In this document: one piece after another, positions 18,648 to 30,010 of the stretch
Layout of the letters: each line of letters begins with the position of its first letter
Position numbering within the stretch: position 1 is the first letter of the stretch
Source: DASZUK01 sp963844575
GTDB lineage: Bacteria > Actinomycetota > Acidimicrobiia > Acidimicrobiales > RAAP-2
DNA: 64,000 bases
Assembly (NCBI GenBank): GCA_963844575.1
Contig: CAWJOU010000005.1
Coordinates: 310,001-374,000, forward strand
Direction: 5' to 3'
The notes under the pieces: model-generated
What the model saw: the letters and a program-made list of their open reading frames with translations, nothing else
The model's database searches: none
Told to the model about the DNA's origin: nothing
Position numbers and translations under genes: made by a program

Positions 18648-21600
18648 CGGACCGACTCCATCCGGATGTCCGTTACGACGTCCGCCGCGTCGATCAGCAC
18701 CGCCGCGGCGTTCGCCACCCCGTCGGCTGCCGCTCCGGTGTCGGTGACGCCAGCCCCCTCGGCTGCGGCCCCGAGCGGGAGGTTGAAGTCGACCGCCACG
18801 ACACCCCGGGGCACCCCGGCGTCGGCGTCGGCCGGCAGGACGAGCGAGCCCCGGGCCGAGCGGACACGGACCGGGTCGCCGGTCGTCAGGCCCAGCCGGT
18901 CGAGGTCGTACGGGTTGGCCCGGGCCACCGCGGTCGGGACGAGCTCGGCCAGCGACGGCGAGCCGGCCAGCGCGATGCCACCGTCGTACAGCTTGCGGGA
19001 CGAGACGAGGCGCAGCGAGTAGCTGTCGATCGGCGGGATGTGCGGAGCCTCGCCGGCGGGCACTCCGGTCAGCGCGGCGGGTCTCGTCCCCGCCAACGCC
19101 GCCGCGCCCTCGCCGATCGGTGCCGACGCGGCACGCTCCCGGTCCTCTTCGACCTCCGGCGACGCGGCCAGCCCGACCCGGGGCGGGGCGCCCTGGCGCT
19201 CGACCGACTCCACGCCCGGCGTCGCCATCGGGTCGTTCGGCTCGACCGACCGCCGGCCACTCCCACTCCCTGACCCCGGCGCGCCGAGCGGGGCCAGCAC
19301 GCCGTCGTGGGCGCCCGACGAATCGAGCACCGCCAGCGTCAGGCCGGCGTAGGCCGGGGCCACCGACTCGATCTCCGACCACAGGTCGCCCAGGCTCCCG
19401 ACGCCGAGGTCCGCGCCGAGCGCGCTGGCCAACTCAGTCGCGATCATCCAGTCCGGCCAGGCCAGTCCCGGCGGCACCAACTTCTGGCCGAGGCGGGTGA
19501 CCCGGCCCTCGATGTTCGTCACCGTGCCCGGCCGCTCGTGCTCGACCGCCGTCGGCAGGACGACGTCGGCGTGGTCGACCGTCGCCGAGGCGTGGCCGGT
19601 CACCGCCACGACGAACTCCGCCGCGGCCAGCCCCCGGGTTGCCAGGTCGTGGTCCGGGAAGTCGCCGAGCGGGTCCGCACCGAGCAGGACGAGCGCCCGC
19701 ACCCGGCCGGCCACTCCGCCGTCGCCGGCGCTCCCGCCGGCCGCGTCGCCGGTGCTCCTGCCGGCCGCGTCACCGGTGCTCCTGCCGGCCGCGTCACCGG
19801 CCAGCGAGGCCAGGATGCCGGCGGCGTCCAGCCCGGCCGACTCGGGGACCGCGCCCCAGGCACCGGCGAACCAGTCCGCCCCGGCGGCCAGCGAGACCCG
19901 GCCGGGCAGCAGCCCGGGCGCCAAGCCCATGTCGAGCGCGCCGTTGACGTTGCCCCGGCGCAGGGCCGGCAGGAACCTGGCCTGCGGCAGGGCCGACGCC
20001 AGCACCCGGGCCGCGTCGGCGACAACGCTTTCGTGCTCGGCCAGCGACGGCCGGCCGAGGACGACGACGACGCCGTCACCGCCGGCCCCTTCATCACCAG
20101 CCGCCCCGCCGCCCGCGCCGGCCGTGCCGAGCAGCTCGCGAACGCGGTCGAGGTCGTCGGGCGACCAGGCCGGCCCCTCGGGGTGCGACGGCGCCGATCC
20201 GCCGGCCGTCGACCCGGTGAGGGCCCGGACCAGCTCGGGCGCGTCGCCCGGCCGGGTGGTCAGCGAGACGGCCGCGTACGGCGTCAGGGCGGTCGGCGTC
20301 GACGTGAGCTCGACGAGCGACACGCCGCCGTCGACCGCGGCCTCGCGTAGGCGGAGGAAGAGCACCGGCAGCTCCTCGCGGACGTCGCCGGTGAGCAGCA
20401 CGACCGTCCGGGCGGCGCACGCCTGGTCGATCGTCGCCCGCGGCAGCGACAGGACGAGGTCGGCGGGCAGCCCGTCGCCGAGCTGGGCGTCGACGGAGTC
20501 GGTGCCGACGATCCCCTTGGCCAGCTTGGCCCAGGCATATGCACCCTCGTTGGTCGACCGGGCCCCGCCGAGCAGGGCCACCGCGCCGGCGCCGCCGGCC
20601 GTCTTGGCCGCGGTCAGCCCGTCGGCCGCCGCGGTGAGCGCCTCGCCCCAGCTCACCGGGACGAGCTCGCCGTCCTTGCGGACCATCGGCTCGGTCAGCC
20701 GGCGGGTGCGGCCGGCCACCTCCTTGGCCTCGCCGGCGAACTGGCCGCGCGACACCGGGAGGCTCTCGACCTGGGCCGCCGTGGCCGCGACGACATCGAC
20801 CGCCGGGTCGGCGACGGCCGGCGGGGCCGGCGGACCGGCCCCGATCTCGTCACCGTTGACCGACTCGAACGCGAACCGGCCCTTGTCGCACAGCCAGCTG
20901 TGGTTGATCGGTTCGGAGTCGAGCCCCAAGAGGCGCGTCAGCCGGTTGGCCGACGACTGGACGGCGACGCGACAGCCGACGGCGCAGCCGGTGCACGTCG
21001 ACTCGACCTGGTCGACGTCCCACGGGCGGGCGGTGAACCGGTACGGGGTGGCCGTCAGCGCGCCGACCGGGCAGATCTGGACGGTGTTGCCGCTGAAGTA
21101 CGACGAGAACGGCTCGCCGGGGAACGTCGCGACCTCGACCCGCTCACCGCGGCCGGCGAAGTCGATCTGGGCCTCGCCGGCGACCTCCTCGGCGAACCGG
21201 GTGCAGCGGGCGCACTGGATGCACCGCTCGCGGTCGATGAGGACGAGGTCGGAGATCGGCACCGGCTTCTCGAAGTGCCGCTTCTCCTCGACGAACCGGC
21301 TCTCGCCGGGCCCATAGGCGAGCGTCTGGTCCTGGAGTGGGCACTCGCCGCCCTTGTCACAGACCGGGCAGTCGAGCGGGTGGTTGACGAGCAGGAACTC
21401 GAGCACGCCGTCCTGGGCCTTCTTGACCTTGTCGGACGTCGTCACGACGTCCATCCCGTCGGTGACCGCGATGAAGCACGACGGCTGGAGCGTCGCCCCG
21501 CGGGGGCCGCTCACCTCGACGAGGCACATCCGGCACATGCCGACCGGCTTCATCCGCGGGTGGTAGCAGAACCGCGGGATGTACGTCCCCGCCCGCTCCG

Positions 21601-21671
21601 CCGCGGCGATCAGCATCTCGCCCTTCTCCGCGGTCGCCGGGCGGCCGTCGAGCGTGAACGAGACGTTCTCG

Positions 21672-21679
<8 letters not shown>
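18644..21679 (-). CDS. nuoG: NADH-quinone oxidoreductase subunit G
   Basis: 1,011 aa. N-terminal [2Fe-2S] domain (CYHPRMKPVGMCRMCLVEV, residues ~38-56), the His-Cys3 cluster region (HPLDCPVCDKGGECPLQD, ~100), two further [4Fe-4S] motifs (CIQCARCTRF; CPVG) and a CTGCAVGC motif leading into the molybdopterin-oxidoreductase-like domain. The C-terminal half contains a Gly/Ala/Ser-rich insertion with three near-identical octapeptides (AGRSTGDA) at ~residue 635 and acidic linkers. ATG 21679 overlaps the nuoF stop by eight bases. Confidence 0.94.
19727..19798 (-). repeat. Three 24-bp tandem repeats inside nuoG
   Basis: Units at 19727-19750, 19751-19774 and 19775-19798; the last two are identical and the first differs at three positions. 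Because 24 is a multiple of three, copy-number change alters length but not frame. The units encode the Ala-Gly-Arg-Ser-Thr-Gly-Asp-Ala octapeptide. Confidence 0.85.
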
Positions 21680-22975
<1,296 letters not shown>

Positions 22976-22976
<1 letters not shown>

Positions 22977-23647
22977 TAGGCCTTCCCTCCACCGCTCGCG
23001 CCGGCGCCGCCCGACTGGCCGGCCGAGGCCGACGCCGACTGCGCCGCCCGGGCGGCCTGGGCGTCGGCCATGGCGGCCCGCTCGGTCGCCACCTGCCGGC
23101 GGTCGGCCTGCAGCCCGCCGGCTCGCCGGATGCGGACGAGCGTGCCGTGCGGCGGGATCTCGTCGGACCGCCGGCCGGCGCGGAGGTCGGCGACGAGCTG
23201 GTCGAACGACTCGGCGTTCTGGCCGCCGACGTACCGGTGGTTGACCTGGACGCAGACGGTGCGGTCGCAGTCGGCGAGGCACTCGGCCTCTTCGAGCGTG
23301 ATCAGGCCGTCGGTGGTCGTCCCGCCGGCGCGGATGCCGAGCAAGCTCTCCGCGTGCTCGAGCAGCTCGAGCGCGCCGCCGAGCAGGCAGGCGATGTTCG
23401 TACAGACCGAGACGAGGTACGTCCCGACCGGCTCGGTGTGGAGCATGTCGTAGAAGGTCGCGGTGCCTCGGACCTCGGCCGCGGTCACGCCGGTGAGCTC
23501 GGCGATCTCCTCCATCGCCGCCGGCTGGAGCCAGCCGTCCTGCTCCTGGGCGAGGTGGCAGAGCGGGATGAGCGCGGAGCGCGGCTCGGGGTAGAGCGCG
23601 ACGAGCGCCTCCGCCCGCTGGCGGATATCGGCGTCGAGGTGGGCCAT
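22976..23647 (-). CDS. nuoE: NADH-quinone oxidoreductase subunit E
   Basis: 223 aa. Thioredoxin-fold subunit with the [2Fe-2S] ligands Cys in VCTNIAC (~residues 81-87) and CLADC (~123-127). The start at ATG 23647 overlaps the last base of the nuoD stop. The C-terminal ~40 residues are Ala/Ser/Gly-rich (AQSASASAGQSGGAGASGG) and lie beyond the family core. Partner of NuoF. Confidence 0.95.
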
Positions 23648-25164
23648 CAGCGGTCGACCTCACCCATGACGGGGTCGACGGACGAGATGACCGCGACCGC
23701 GTCGGCGATCAGACCGCCGCGCAGCAGCAGCGGCACCGTCTGCAGATTGACGAAGCTCGGCCCGCGGATGTGCATCCGGTACGGCTTCGACGTGCCGTCG
23801 GAGACCATGTAGCAGCCGAGCTCGCCGCGCGGGGACTCGACGGCGACGTAGACCTCGCCCTCGGGCACCCGGAAGCCCTCGGTGAAGACCTTGAAGTGGT
23901 GGATCAGCGCCTCCATCGACTCGTCGATGCGGGCCCGCGGCGGCGGCGTGACCTTGCGGTCCTGGATCCGGTAGTCGCCGGGCGGCATCTTCTCGACGAT
24001 CTGCCGGATGATCTTGATCGACTCGCGGATCTCGTTCAGCCGGACGGAGTAGCGGTCGAAGTTGTCGCCGTACGTGCCGACGATGACGTCGAAGTCGAGC
24101 TCGTCGTAGGCCAGGTACGGCATCGACCGCCGGAGGTCCCACGGGACGCCGGTCGACCGCAGGATCGGCCCGGTCGCCGACAGGGCGAGCGCCTCTTCGG
24201 CCGACAGGTTGCCGATGCCCTCGGTCCGCTCCCGGAAGATCGGCTGGCCGGTCAGCAGCTCGTCGTACTCGTAGCTGCGGGTGAGGATCGTCTCGCAGAG
24301 GACGGCGACGTCGTCCTCCCAGCCGTCGGGCAGGTCGGCCGCGACGCCGCCGGGACGGATGTAGTTGTGGTTCATCCGCAGGCCGGTCGTCTTCTCGAAG
24401 AACGTGAGCACCATCTCGCGCTCGCGGAAGCCGTAGATCATCATCGACGTCGACCCGAGGTCCATGCCGTTCGTCGCCATCCACATCAGGTGCGACGAGA
24501 CGCGCTGCAGCTCGGACATGAGCATGCGGATCCAGACCGCCCGGGGCGGCAGCTCGACGTCGAGCAGCGCCTCGGTGGCCAGCGAGAAGACGAGCTCGTT
24601 GTTGAGCGGCGAGAGGTAGTCCATGCGGGTGACGTTCGTCGCGCCCTGGACGTACGTCAGCTCCTCGCCGGTCTTCTCCATCCCGGTGTGCAGGTAGCCG
24701 ATGACCGGCTTCGTCCGCAGCACCGTCTCGCCGTCGAGCTCGAGCATGAGGCGGAGCACGCCGTGCGTCGACGGGTGCTGCGGCCCCATGTTGATGATCA
24801 TCGTCTCGTCGTCGCGGCGCTCGATGTCGATGTCGCCGGGGTCGAGGACGCCGCCCTCGGGCAGCCGGAGCACCGCGCCGACCTCCCGGCGCAGCTCGCC
24901 CGGCTCCGTCGCCGACCGCGGCGCCAGCTCCTGAGCGCCCTCCGACGTCTCGGCCACGCTCGCCGCCTCGACGTACGGCACCGTCTCGAAGAAGTCGCCC
25001 GTCCCCGTGCCCGGTGCCGGGGTGCCCGGTGCCGGGGTGCCCGGTGCCGGGGTGCCCGGTGCCGGGGTGCCAGGCGCCGGCGTGCCAGGCGCCGGGCTGT
25101 CGGCTGGGCGGCCAGGCGCCGGGCTGTCGGCGGCCGGGCTGGCGTTCGTCGGCTCGGTGCTCAT
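23647..25164 (-). CDS. nuoD: NADH-quinone oxidoreductase subunit D
   Basis: 505 aa, ATG 25164 overlapping the nuoC stop as ATGA. The catalytic core begins around residue 110 with MINMGPQHPSTHGVLRL, the hydrogenase-derived region that lines the quinone cavity, and includes YLHTGMEKTGEEL and VESPRGELGCYMVSDG. The N-terminal ~100 residues are not part of the family: a Pro/Ala/Gly/Thr low-complexity tail with repeated Pro-Ala-Pro-Gly-Thr, encoded by 15-bp repeats. Confidence 0.95.
   Translation of the reverse strand: MSTEPTNASPAADSPAPGRPADSPAPGTPAPGTPAPGTPAPGTPAPGTPAPGTGTGDFFETVPYVEAASVAETSEGAQELAPRSATEPGELRREVGAVLRLPEGGVLDPGDIDIERRDDETMIINMGPQHPSTHGVLRLMLELDGETVLRTKPVIGYLHTGMEKTGEELTYVQGATNVTRMDYLSPLNNELVFSLATEALLDVELPPRAVWIRMLMSELQRVSSHLMWMATNGMDLGSTSMMIYGFREREMVLTFFEKTTGLRMNHNYIRPGGVAADLPDGWEDDVAVLCETILTRSYEYDELLTGQPIFRERTEGIGNLSAEEALALSATGPILRSTGVPWDLRRSMPYLAYDELDFDVIVGTYGDNFDRYSVRLNEIRESIKIIRQIVEKMPPGDYRIQDRKVTPPPRARIDESMEALIHHFKVFTEGFRVPEGEVYVAVESPRGELGCYMVSDGTSKPYRMHIRGPSFVNLQTVPLLLRGGLIADAVAVISSVDPVMGEVDR
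25010..25099 (-). repeat. 15-bp tandem repeat in the 5' end of nuoD
   Basis: Four perfect copies of cccggtgccggggtg (25010-25069) followed by two diverged copies (25070-25099). The unit encodes Ala-Pro-Gly-Thr-Pro on the minus strand and is in frame, so expansion only lengthens the N-terminal tail. Confidence 0.9.
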
Positions 25165-25744
25165 CGCGGCCCGGGCGCTTCCTTGAACTGGACGGGGACG
25201 CGGCCGACGCCGTAGTCCTTGCGCAGCGGGTGGCCCTCCCAGTCCTCGGGCATCAGGATGCGGGTCAGGTCGGGGTGGCCGTCGAAGCGGATGCCGACGA
25301 GGTCGAACGCCTCGCGCTCCATCGCCTCCGCACCGGGGTAGAGGTCGACGACCGAGTCGACCGAGGGGTCGGTCTCGGGCACCTGGACGCGGACGCGCGC
25401 CCGGCGCTTCTGCGACAACGAGAGCAGGTTGACGACGACCTCGAACCGCTCGGCGGCGACCCCGTCCGGCAGGTCCCGGCCGGGATGGCTCAGGTAGTCG
25501 ACCGCGCAGACGTCCGCGCAGAGCTCGAAGCCGGCGTCGCGGTAGGCCGCGACGAGGTCGTGGTAGCGGTCACGGGCGGGAACGCCATCTCGTCGGTCTG
25601 GCGTCCGGGCGCCCGGGGCACGTCCGGCAGCATCGCCGGTGCGATGGCCGTCGCCGCGCCTGTCGCCGCGCCTGTCGCCGCGCCCGTCGCCGGCGCCGGC
25701 GCCGGATCGGTCGCCGTGGTCGTCCCGGTCTTCTCCGCGGTCAT
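25161..25744 (-). CDS. nuoC: NADH-quinone oxidoreductase subunit C, interrupted by a one-base frameshift
   Basis: The N-terminal part opens at ATG 25744, overlapping the nuoB stop as ATGA, and reads MTAEKTGTTT...RQTDEMAFPP before running into nonsense that stops at 25490. The conserved NuoC domain (RDRYHDLVAAYRDAGFELC, AVDYLSHPGRDL, AFDLVGIRFDGHPDLTRIL, PLRKDYGVGR) continues in the frame one base back and ends at 25161, overlapping nuoD. That second frame has no ATG/GTG/TTG before 25418, so the gene is split as written. The switch point is near 25575 between two GGG runs; one additional base there would restore a ~193-aa protein. Confidence 0.85.
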
Positions 25745-26295
25745 CGGGGCGTCTTCACCCGCACGGCGTCGGGGACCTCGGGCGTCCATCCGGAGATCTG
25801 CTCCGCCGCGGTCGGCCGCTCGGGTCGGCGGGCGATCTCGCCGGTGCGGATCTTCTCGTGCAGCGTCAAGATGGCGTGGAGGAGCGTCTCGGGCGACGGC
25901 GGGCAGCCGGGGGCGTAGACGTCGACGGGCACGATCTGGTCGACGCCTTGGACGATGGCGTAGTTGTTGAACATGCCGCCGGTCGACGCGCAGACGCCCA
26001 TCGAGATGACCCACTTCGGCTCCATCATCTGGTCGTAGACCTGACGGAGCACCGGCGCCATCTTCTGCGAGACGCGGCCGGCGACGATCATCAGGTCGGC
26101 CTGGCGGGGGGAGGCCCGGAAGACCTCCATGCCGAGCCGGCTGATGTCGTAGTCGGCCGCGCCGACGGACATCATCTCGATCGCGCAGCACGCGAGACCG
26201 AACGTGGCCGGCCAGACGCTGTTGCGCCGAGCCCACTTGACCAGGTCCTCCAGGCGGCCGGTCAGGAAATTGTGCTGAAGGTCCTCGAGCCCCAC
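25741..26295 (-). CDS. nuoB: NADH-quinone oxidoreductase subunit B
   Basis: 184 aa, ATG 26295, ten bases after the nuoA stop. Ligands of cluster N2 are intact: LACCAIEMM near residue 34, GVCASTGG near 100 and YAPGCPPSPE near 130. Normal length. N2 passes electrons to the quinone at the NuoB/NuoD interface. Confidence 0.97.
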   Translation of the reverse strand: MGLEDLQHNFLTGRLEDLVKWARRNSVWPATFGLACCAIEMMSVGAADYDISRLGMEVFRASPRQADLMIVAGRVSQKMAPVLRQVYDQMMEPKWVISMGVCASTGGMFNNYAIVQGVDQIVPVDVYAPGCPPSPETLLHAILTLHEKIRTGEIARRPERPTAAEQISGWTPEVPDAVRVKTPR

Positions 26296-26305
26296 GGCCC
26301 GGCTC

Positions 26306-26788
26306 CTAGGCCGCCCGGTCCGGCGACACCGGCGAAGCCGGTGACGACGGCGGTGGGGAGGCCGGTGACGCGGTGATCCGGCTGATCGTCGACTCCGACG
26401 TCCGGTGCACGCCGAGCTGCAGCTTGCGAGCCGGTCCCCAGGTCAGGGCGCCGTTGCTGACGAGGTACAAGAACGCGACGAAGACGACGACCGCGAAGAC
26501 GAGCACCTCGACGAGGCCGAAGACGCGGAGCTGCCGGAAGACGACGGCCCACGGGTAGAGGAAGACGATCTCGATGTCGAAGATGATGAAGATCATCGCC
26601 ACCAGGTAGAAGCGGACCGGGAAGCGCTGCGGCGGCTCCTTGTCCGGGATGATCCCGCACTCGTACGGCGCGATCTTCGAGCTCGTCGGCTTCTGTCGGG
26701 GCGCGAGCAGCTTCGACCCGATGAACGACCCGGCGGCGAAAAGGATGCCCAGTCCGAGCAGGAGGACGATCGGAATGTACTGGTCCAC
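26306..26788 (-). CDS. nuoA: NADH-quinone oxidoreductase subunit A
   Basis: 160 aa, first gene of the operon. Start GTG 26788 with GGGAGG just upstream. Three membrane helices with the family stretches KIAPYECGIIPDKEPPQRF, RFYLVAMIFIIFDIEIVFL and YPWAV. The core is ~120 residues; the last ~40 (SRITASPASPPPSSPASPV) form a Pro/Ser-rich tail unlike typical NuoA. Divergent from the flavoprotein gene at 26966; the 177 bp between them must hold both promoters. Confidence 0.95.
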   Translation of the reverse strand: MDQYIPIVLLLGLGILFAAGSFIGSKLLAPRQKPTSSKIAPYECGIIPDKEPPQRFPVRFYLVAMIFIIFDIEIVFLYPWAVVFRQLRVFGLVEVLVFAVVVFVAFLYLVSNGALTWGPARKLQLGVHRTSESTISRITASPASPPPSSPASPVSPDRAA

Positions 26789-26965
26789 GGCCTCCCGGTT
26801 CTACCACGACACCCTTTCCGCGGGCACATTCTGAGCGACCGACCCGCCCGGCGTGGCGGGCCGGACCCGCCCGGGTCGGTCGGCGGGGCCGACAGTCAGT
26901 CCGGCAACGGCCGTGGCCGGGGGTGGCTAGCGGGCCCGATGGTCACGGCGACGTAGCATCGAGAG

Positions 26966-28352
26966 ATGCCCAAGGAAACCCGCTCGACCACCGACGGCCC
27001 GGTCCACGACGTCCTCGTCATCGGCGGCGGACCGGGCGGCTCGTCGTGCGCGTACTGGCTCGCCGACGCCGGCTGGGACGTCGCGGTCGTCGAGAAGAAG
27101 CGGTTCCCGCGGGAGAAGACGTGCGGCGACGGCCTCACGCCCCGGGCGGTCCGCCAGCTCGCCGACATGGGCCTCGAAGGCGCGCTGGCCGGGTCGCACC
27201 GCTTCACCGGCCTCCGCGGCGTACGGCTTCGGCCAGTCGCTCGAGCTCGAGTGGCCGTCGCACCCGGTCTTCCCGTCGTACGGCTACACGATCACCCGGC
27301 ACGACCTCGACGGGCTCGTCGCCGAGCGCGCCGCGAAGGCCGGCGCGACCGTCTGGCAGGGCACCGAGGCCGTCCAGCCGCTCCTGGCCGATGGGAAGGA
27401 CGCGAAGCCGGGGCCCGCTGATGCGGGCACCCCGCCGGCGGGCCCGGGGTCGGCGGCGGGGGACTCCCTTCCGTACTGCCTCGGAGCGATCGTCAAGGAC
27501 AAGGCGACCGGCGAGACCCGGGAGGTCCGGGCCCGGTACGTCGTCGTCGCCGACGGCTCGAACTCGCGGTTCGGCCGAGCGCTCGGCACGGCCCGGCAGA
27601 AGGACTACCCGCTCGGCATGGCGCTGCGCGGCTACTACCAGTCGCCGCGGCACGACGACCCGCTGATCGAGTCGCACCTCGACATCCGCGACGCGGACGG
27701 CAACGTCGTCCCCGGCTACGGCTGGATCTTCCCGCTCGGCGACGGCCGCGTGAACGTCGGCGTCGGCCTGCTCTCGACCGACAACCGGTGGAAGGGCGTC
27801 AACACGACGAAGCTGATGGAGACGTTCGTCGAGTGGGCACCGAAGAGCTGGGAGCTCTCGCCGGAGACCGCGTGCGGGCCGCCGACCGGCGGCAAGCTGC
27901 CGATGGGCATGGCCGTCGGGCCGCACACCGGGCCGAACGTCGTCGTCATCGGCGACGCCGGCGGCTCGATCAACCCGTTCAACGGCGAGGGCATCGCCTA
28001 CGGCTACGAGACCGGCCGGCTCGCCGCGGCGTTCGTCGGCGAGGCCCTCGACGGCGGCGGGCCGGCCGCGCTCGCCCGCTACGACCGCCACCTCGCGGAC
28101 GCGTACGGGCCGTACTACCGGGTCGCCCGGGCGTTCGTCCAGCTGATCAGCAACCCGCAGACGATGCGGCTCTGCGTCAGCACCGGGATGCATTCGCAGG
28201 TCTTCATGTCCGTGCTCCTGCGGATCATGGCGAACCTCATGCGCCCCGACACGCTCGGCCCGGCCGAGCTCGGGTTCAAGGCGATGGCCGCCCTGGCCGA
28301 CCGGCTGCCCGCCGGCTCGTCGGCGGTCCTGGCGGACCTGCTCGGCGGCTGA
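26966..28352 (+). CDS. Geranylgeranyl reductase family FAD-dependent oxidoreductase, interrupted by a frameshift
   Basis: ATG 26966 opens with an FAD dinucleotide fold (HDVLVIGGGPGGSSCAYWL) and the family motif RFPREKTCGDGLTPRAVRQL. Near 27217 the frame breaks: homology resumes one base later (AYGFGQSLELEWPSHPVF, YTITRHDLDGLVAERA) and continues uninterrupted to 28352, including VVIGDAGGSINPFNGEGI, the second FAD motif. One base too many in cgcggcg at 27215-27221 explains it. Undisrupted, the protein would be ~461 aa. Such enzymes reduce isoprenoid side chains (menaquinone MenJ or lipids). Its place beside nuo suggests a menaquinone role, an inference. Confidence 0.8.
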
Positions 28353-28364
28353 GCCAACCCCCAC

Positions 28365-28383
28365 GCCGGCCGCCGCGGCCGGC
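28365..28383 (+). terminator. GC-rich hairpin after the flavoprotein gene
   Basis: Nine-base arms gccggccgc and gcggccggc around one central c, 13 bp after the stop at 28352. There is no T-run, so termination is only a possibility. Confidence 0.35.
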
Positions 28384-28450
28384 GGACCGGCGGATCTCCC
28401 GGCCGTCGGCGTCCAGCCACCGGCGACCCCGGCCAGCAGCAACACCGTTG

Positions 28451-28499
28451 GCAGACATAGATAAGTCGAGTTATTATAACTTCACTTATCTATGTCTGC
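28451..28499 (+). promoter_or_regulatory. 16-bp perfect inverted repeat over the start codon of an ATPase gene
   Basis: Left arm 28451-28466 (gcagacatagataagt) and right arm 28484-28499 are exact reverse complements with a 17-base spacer. The spacer contains an 11-base palindrome gttattataac that includes TATAAC, a likely -10 element. The right arm covers the ATG at 28492. This AT-rich spot in GC-rich DNA looks like promoter plus autoregulatory operator; an RNA hairpin hiding the start codon is an alternative. Confidence 0.7.
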
Positions 28500-29966
28500 G
28501 CCCCTACCCAAGCCGGCCGAGCTGTTCGACCGGGACGCCGAATGGTCGGACCTGGCGACCTTTGCGACCAGCGACCGCCTCGGGGCCACCCTCGCCGTCG
28601 TCTACGGCCGCCGGCGGCAGGGGAAGACCCTCTTGTTGGAGCTGCTCGCCGAACAGACCGGCGGGTTCATGGTGAGCGGACTGGAGCAGTCGTCCGCACA
28701 GAACCTCGAGGCCGTCGGCCGCGCCTATGCCGCCCACGCCGGCCTCCAGGTCCCGGTGGCCTTCCGGACCTGGGAGGAGGTGGTCGACGCCCTGTTCGCC
28801 CTCGGCGAGGACGGCCGGCCGGCGACCGTCGTGCTGGACGAGCTGCCCTACCTGCAGAAGACGGCCCCCGAGATCCCGTCGCTGATCCAACGGGCGCTCA
28901 GCCCCCGCGGCACCGCCCGGCGGCAGAGCCGGACGCGCCTGGTCCTCTGCGGCAGCGCCTTCTCCGTGATGGCCGGACTGCTCACCGGCACCGCGCCGCT
29001 CCGCGGCCGGGCCACCCGCGAGATCCTCGTCAGCCCGTTCGACTTCCGCGAAGCTGCGGCCTTCTGGGGGGTCCTCGACCAGCCGGACCTGGCGATCCGC
29101 CTGCACGCCCTCGTCGGCGGAACCCCCGCCTACCGGGACTTCTGCGACGGCGATCTCCCCGACCATCCCGACGCGCTCGATCCGTGGGTCGCCCGGCAAC
29201 TCCTCAACCCGTCCAGCGCGTTCTTTCGTGAAGGACGATCTCTCCTGGCGGAGGAGCCGGAGATGAACGACCTCGGCCTCTACTCGTCCGTGCTCGGCGC
29301 CATCGCTGCCGGCCGGATCCGGCGCAGCCAGATCGCCGACGCCGTCGGACGCAAGGAGACCGCGCTGGCACACCCGCTCTCCGTCCTCCGAGAAGCCCGC
29401 CTCGTCTATCGGCAGGCCGACGCCATCCGAGCCAATCGCCCGACGTTCCACATCAGCGAACCGATGCTCCGGCTCCACCAGCTCGTCGTCGCCCCCAACG
29501 AGGCCCGGCTCGCCCGTCGCCAGGGCACCCAGGTCTGGGCCGAGCTGGCCGATACCGTCCAAGCCCGGATCTATGGACCGCACTTCGAGGAGCTCGCCCG
29601 ACAGTGGACGGCGCACTACGCGTCCCCGCGACTATCGGCGGCCCGGCCGGTCCGGTCGGGGCCACCGTCGTTCCCTGCCGGGACCACCACGATCAGCACG
29701 AGGTGGATGTCGTCGCCGTCGAGCGGACCCCCGGCCGGCCGCCGCGGGTCCTCCTGCTCGGCGAAGCCAAGTGGCGCCACGCCGCCGTCGACATCGCCCA
29801 GCTCGACCGCCTCCGCCACCTCCGCCAGCTCGTCCCCGGAGCCGACTCGTCCACCAGGCTCGCCCTGTTCAGTCCGGCCGGCTTCACTCCTGCGCTCGTC
29901 CGGCACGCCGCCACTGTTACCGACGTCGAGCTGGTCGACCCCGGCCGTCTCTACCGGGGCGGCTGA
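28492..29966 (+). CDS. Archaeal-type ATPase with DUF234 C-terminal domain, interrupted near the end by a frameshift
   Basis: ATG 28492 lies inside an inverted repeat. The N-terminal half is a STAND/AAA-like ATPase: Walker A VYGRRRQGKTLLL at ~residue 38, Walker B VVLDELPYLQ at ~115, and the family motif SPFDFREAAAFWG at ~183. A winged-helix region (IADAVGRKETALAHPLSVL) follows. The C-terminal DUF234 nuclease-like domain (HEVDVVAVERT, VLLLGEAKWRHAAVD) is encoded one frame away from ~29628 to the stop at 29966. The switch falls at cccc 29624-29627, and a fifth c would join the two. As written, the original frame runs out of frame to 30054. Function is not known; these ATPases often sit on mobile DNA. 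Confidence 0.75.
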
Positions 29967-30010
29967 CGCCTTCCCGTCGCAGCGACCGACGAGCGCTCGA
30001 GCCTTGACGG

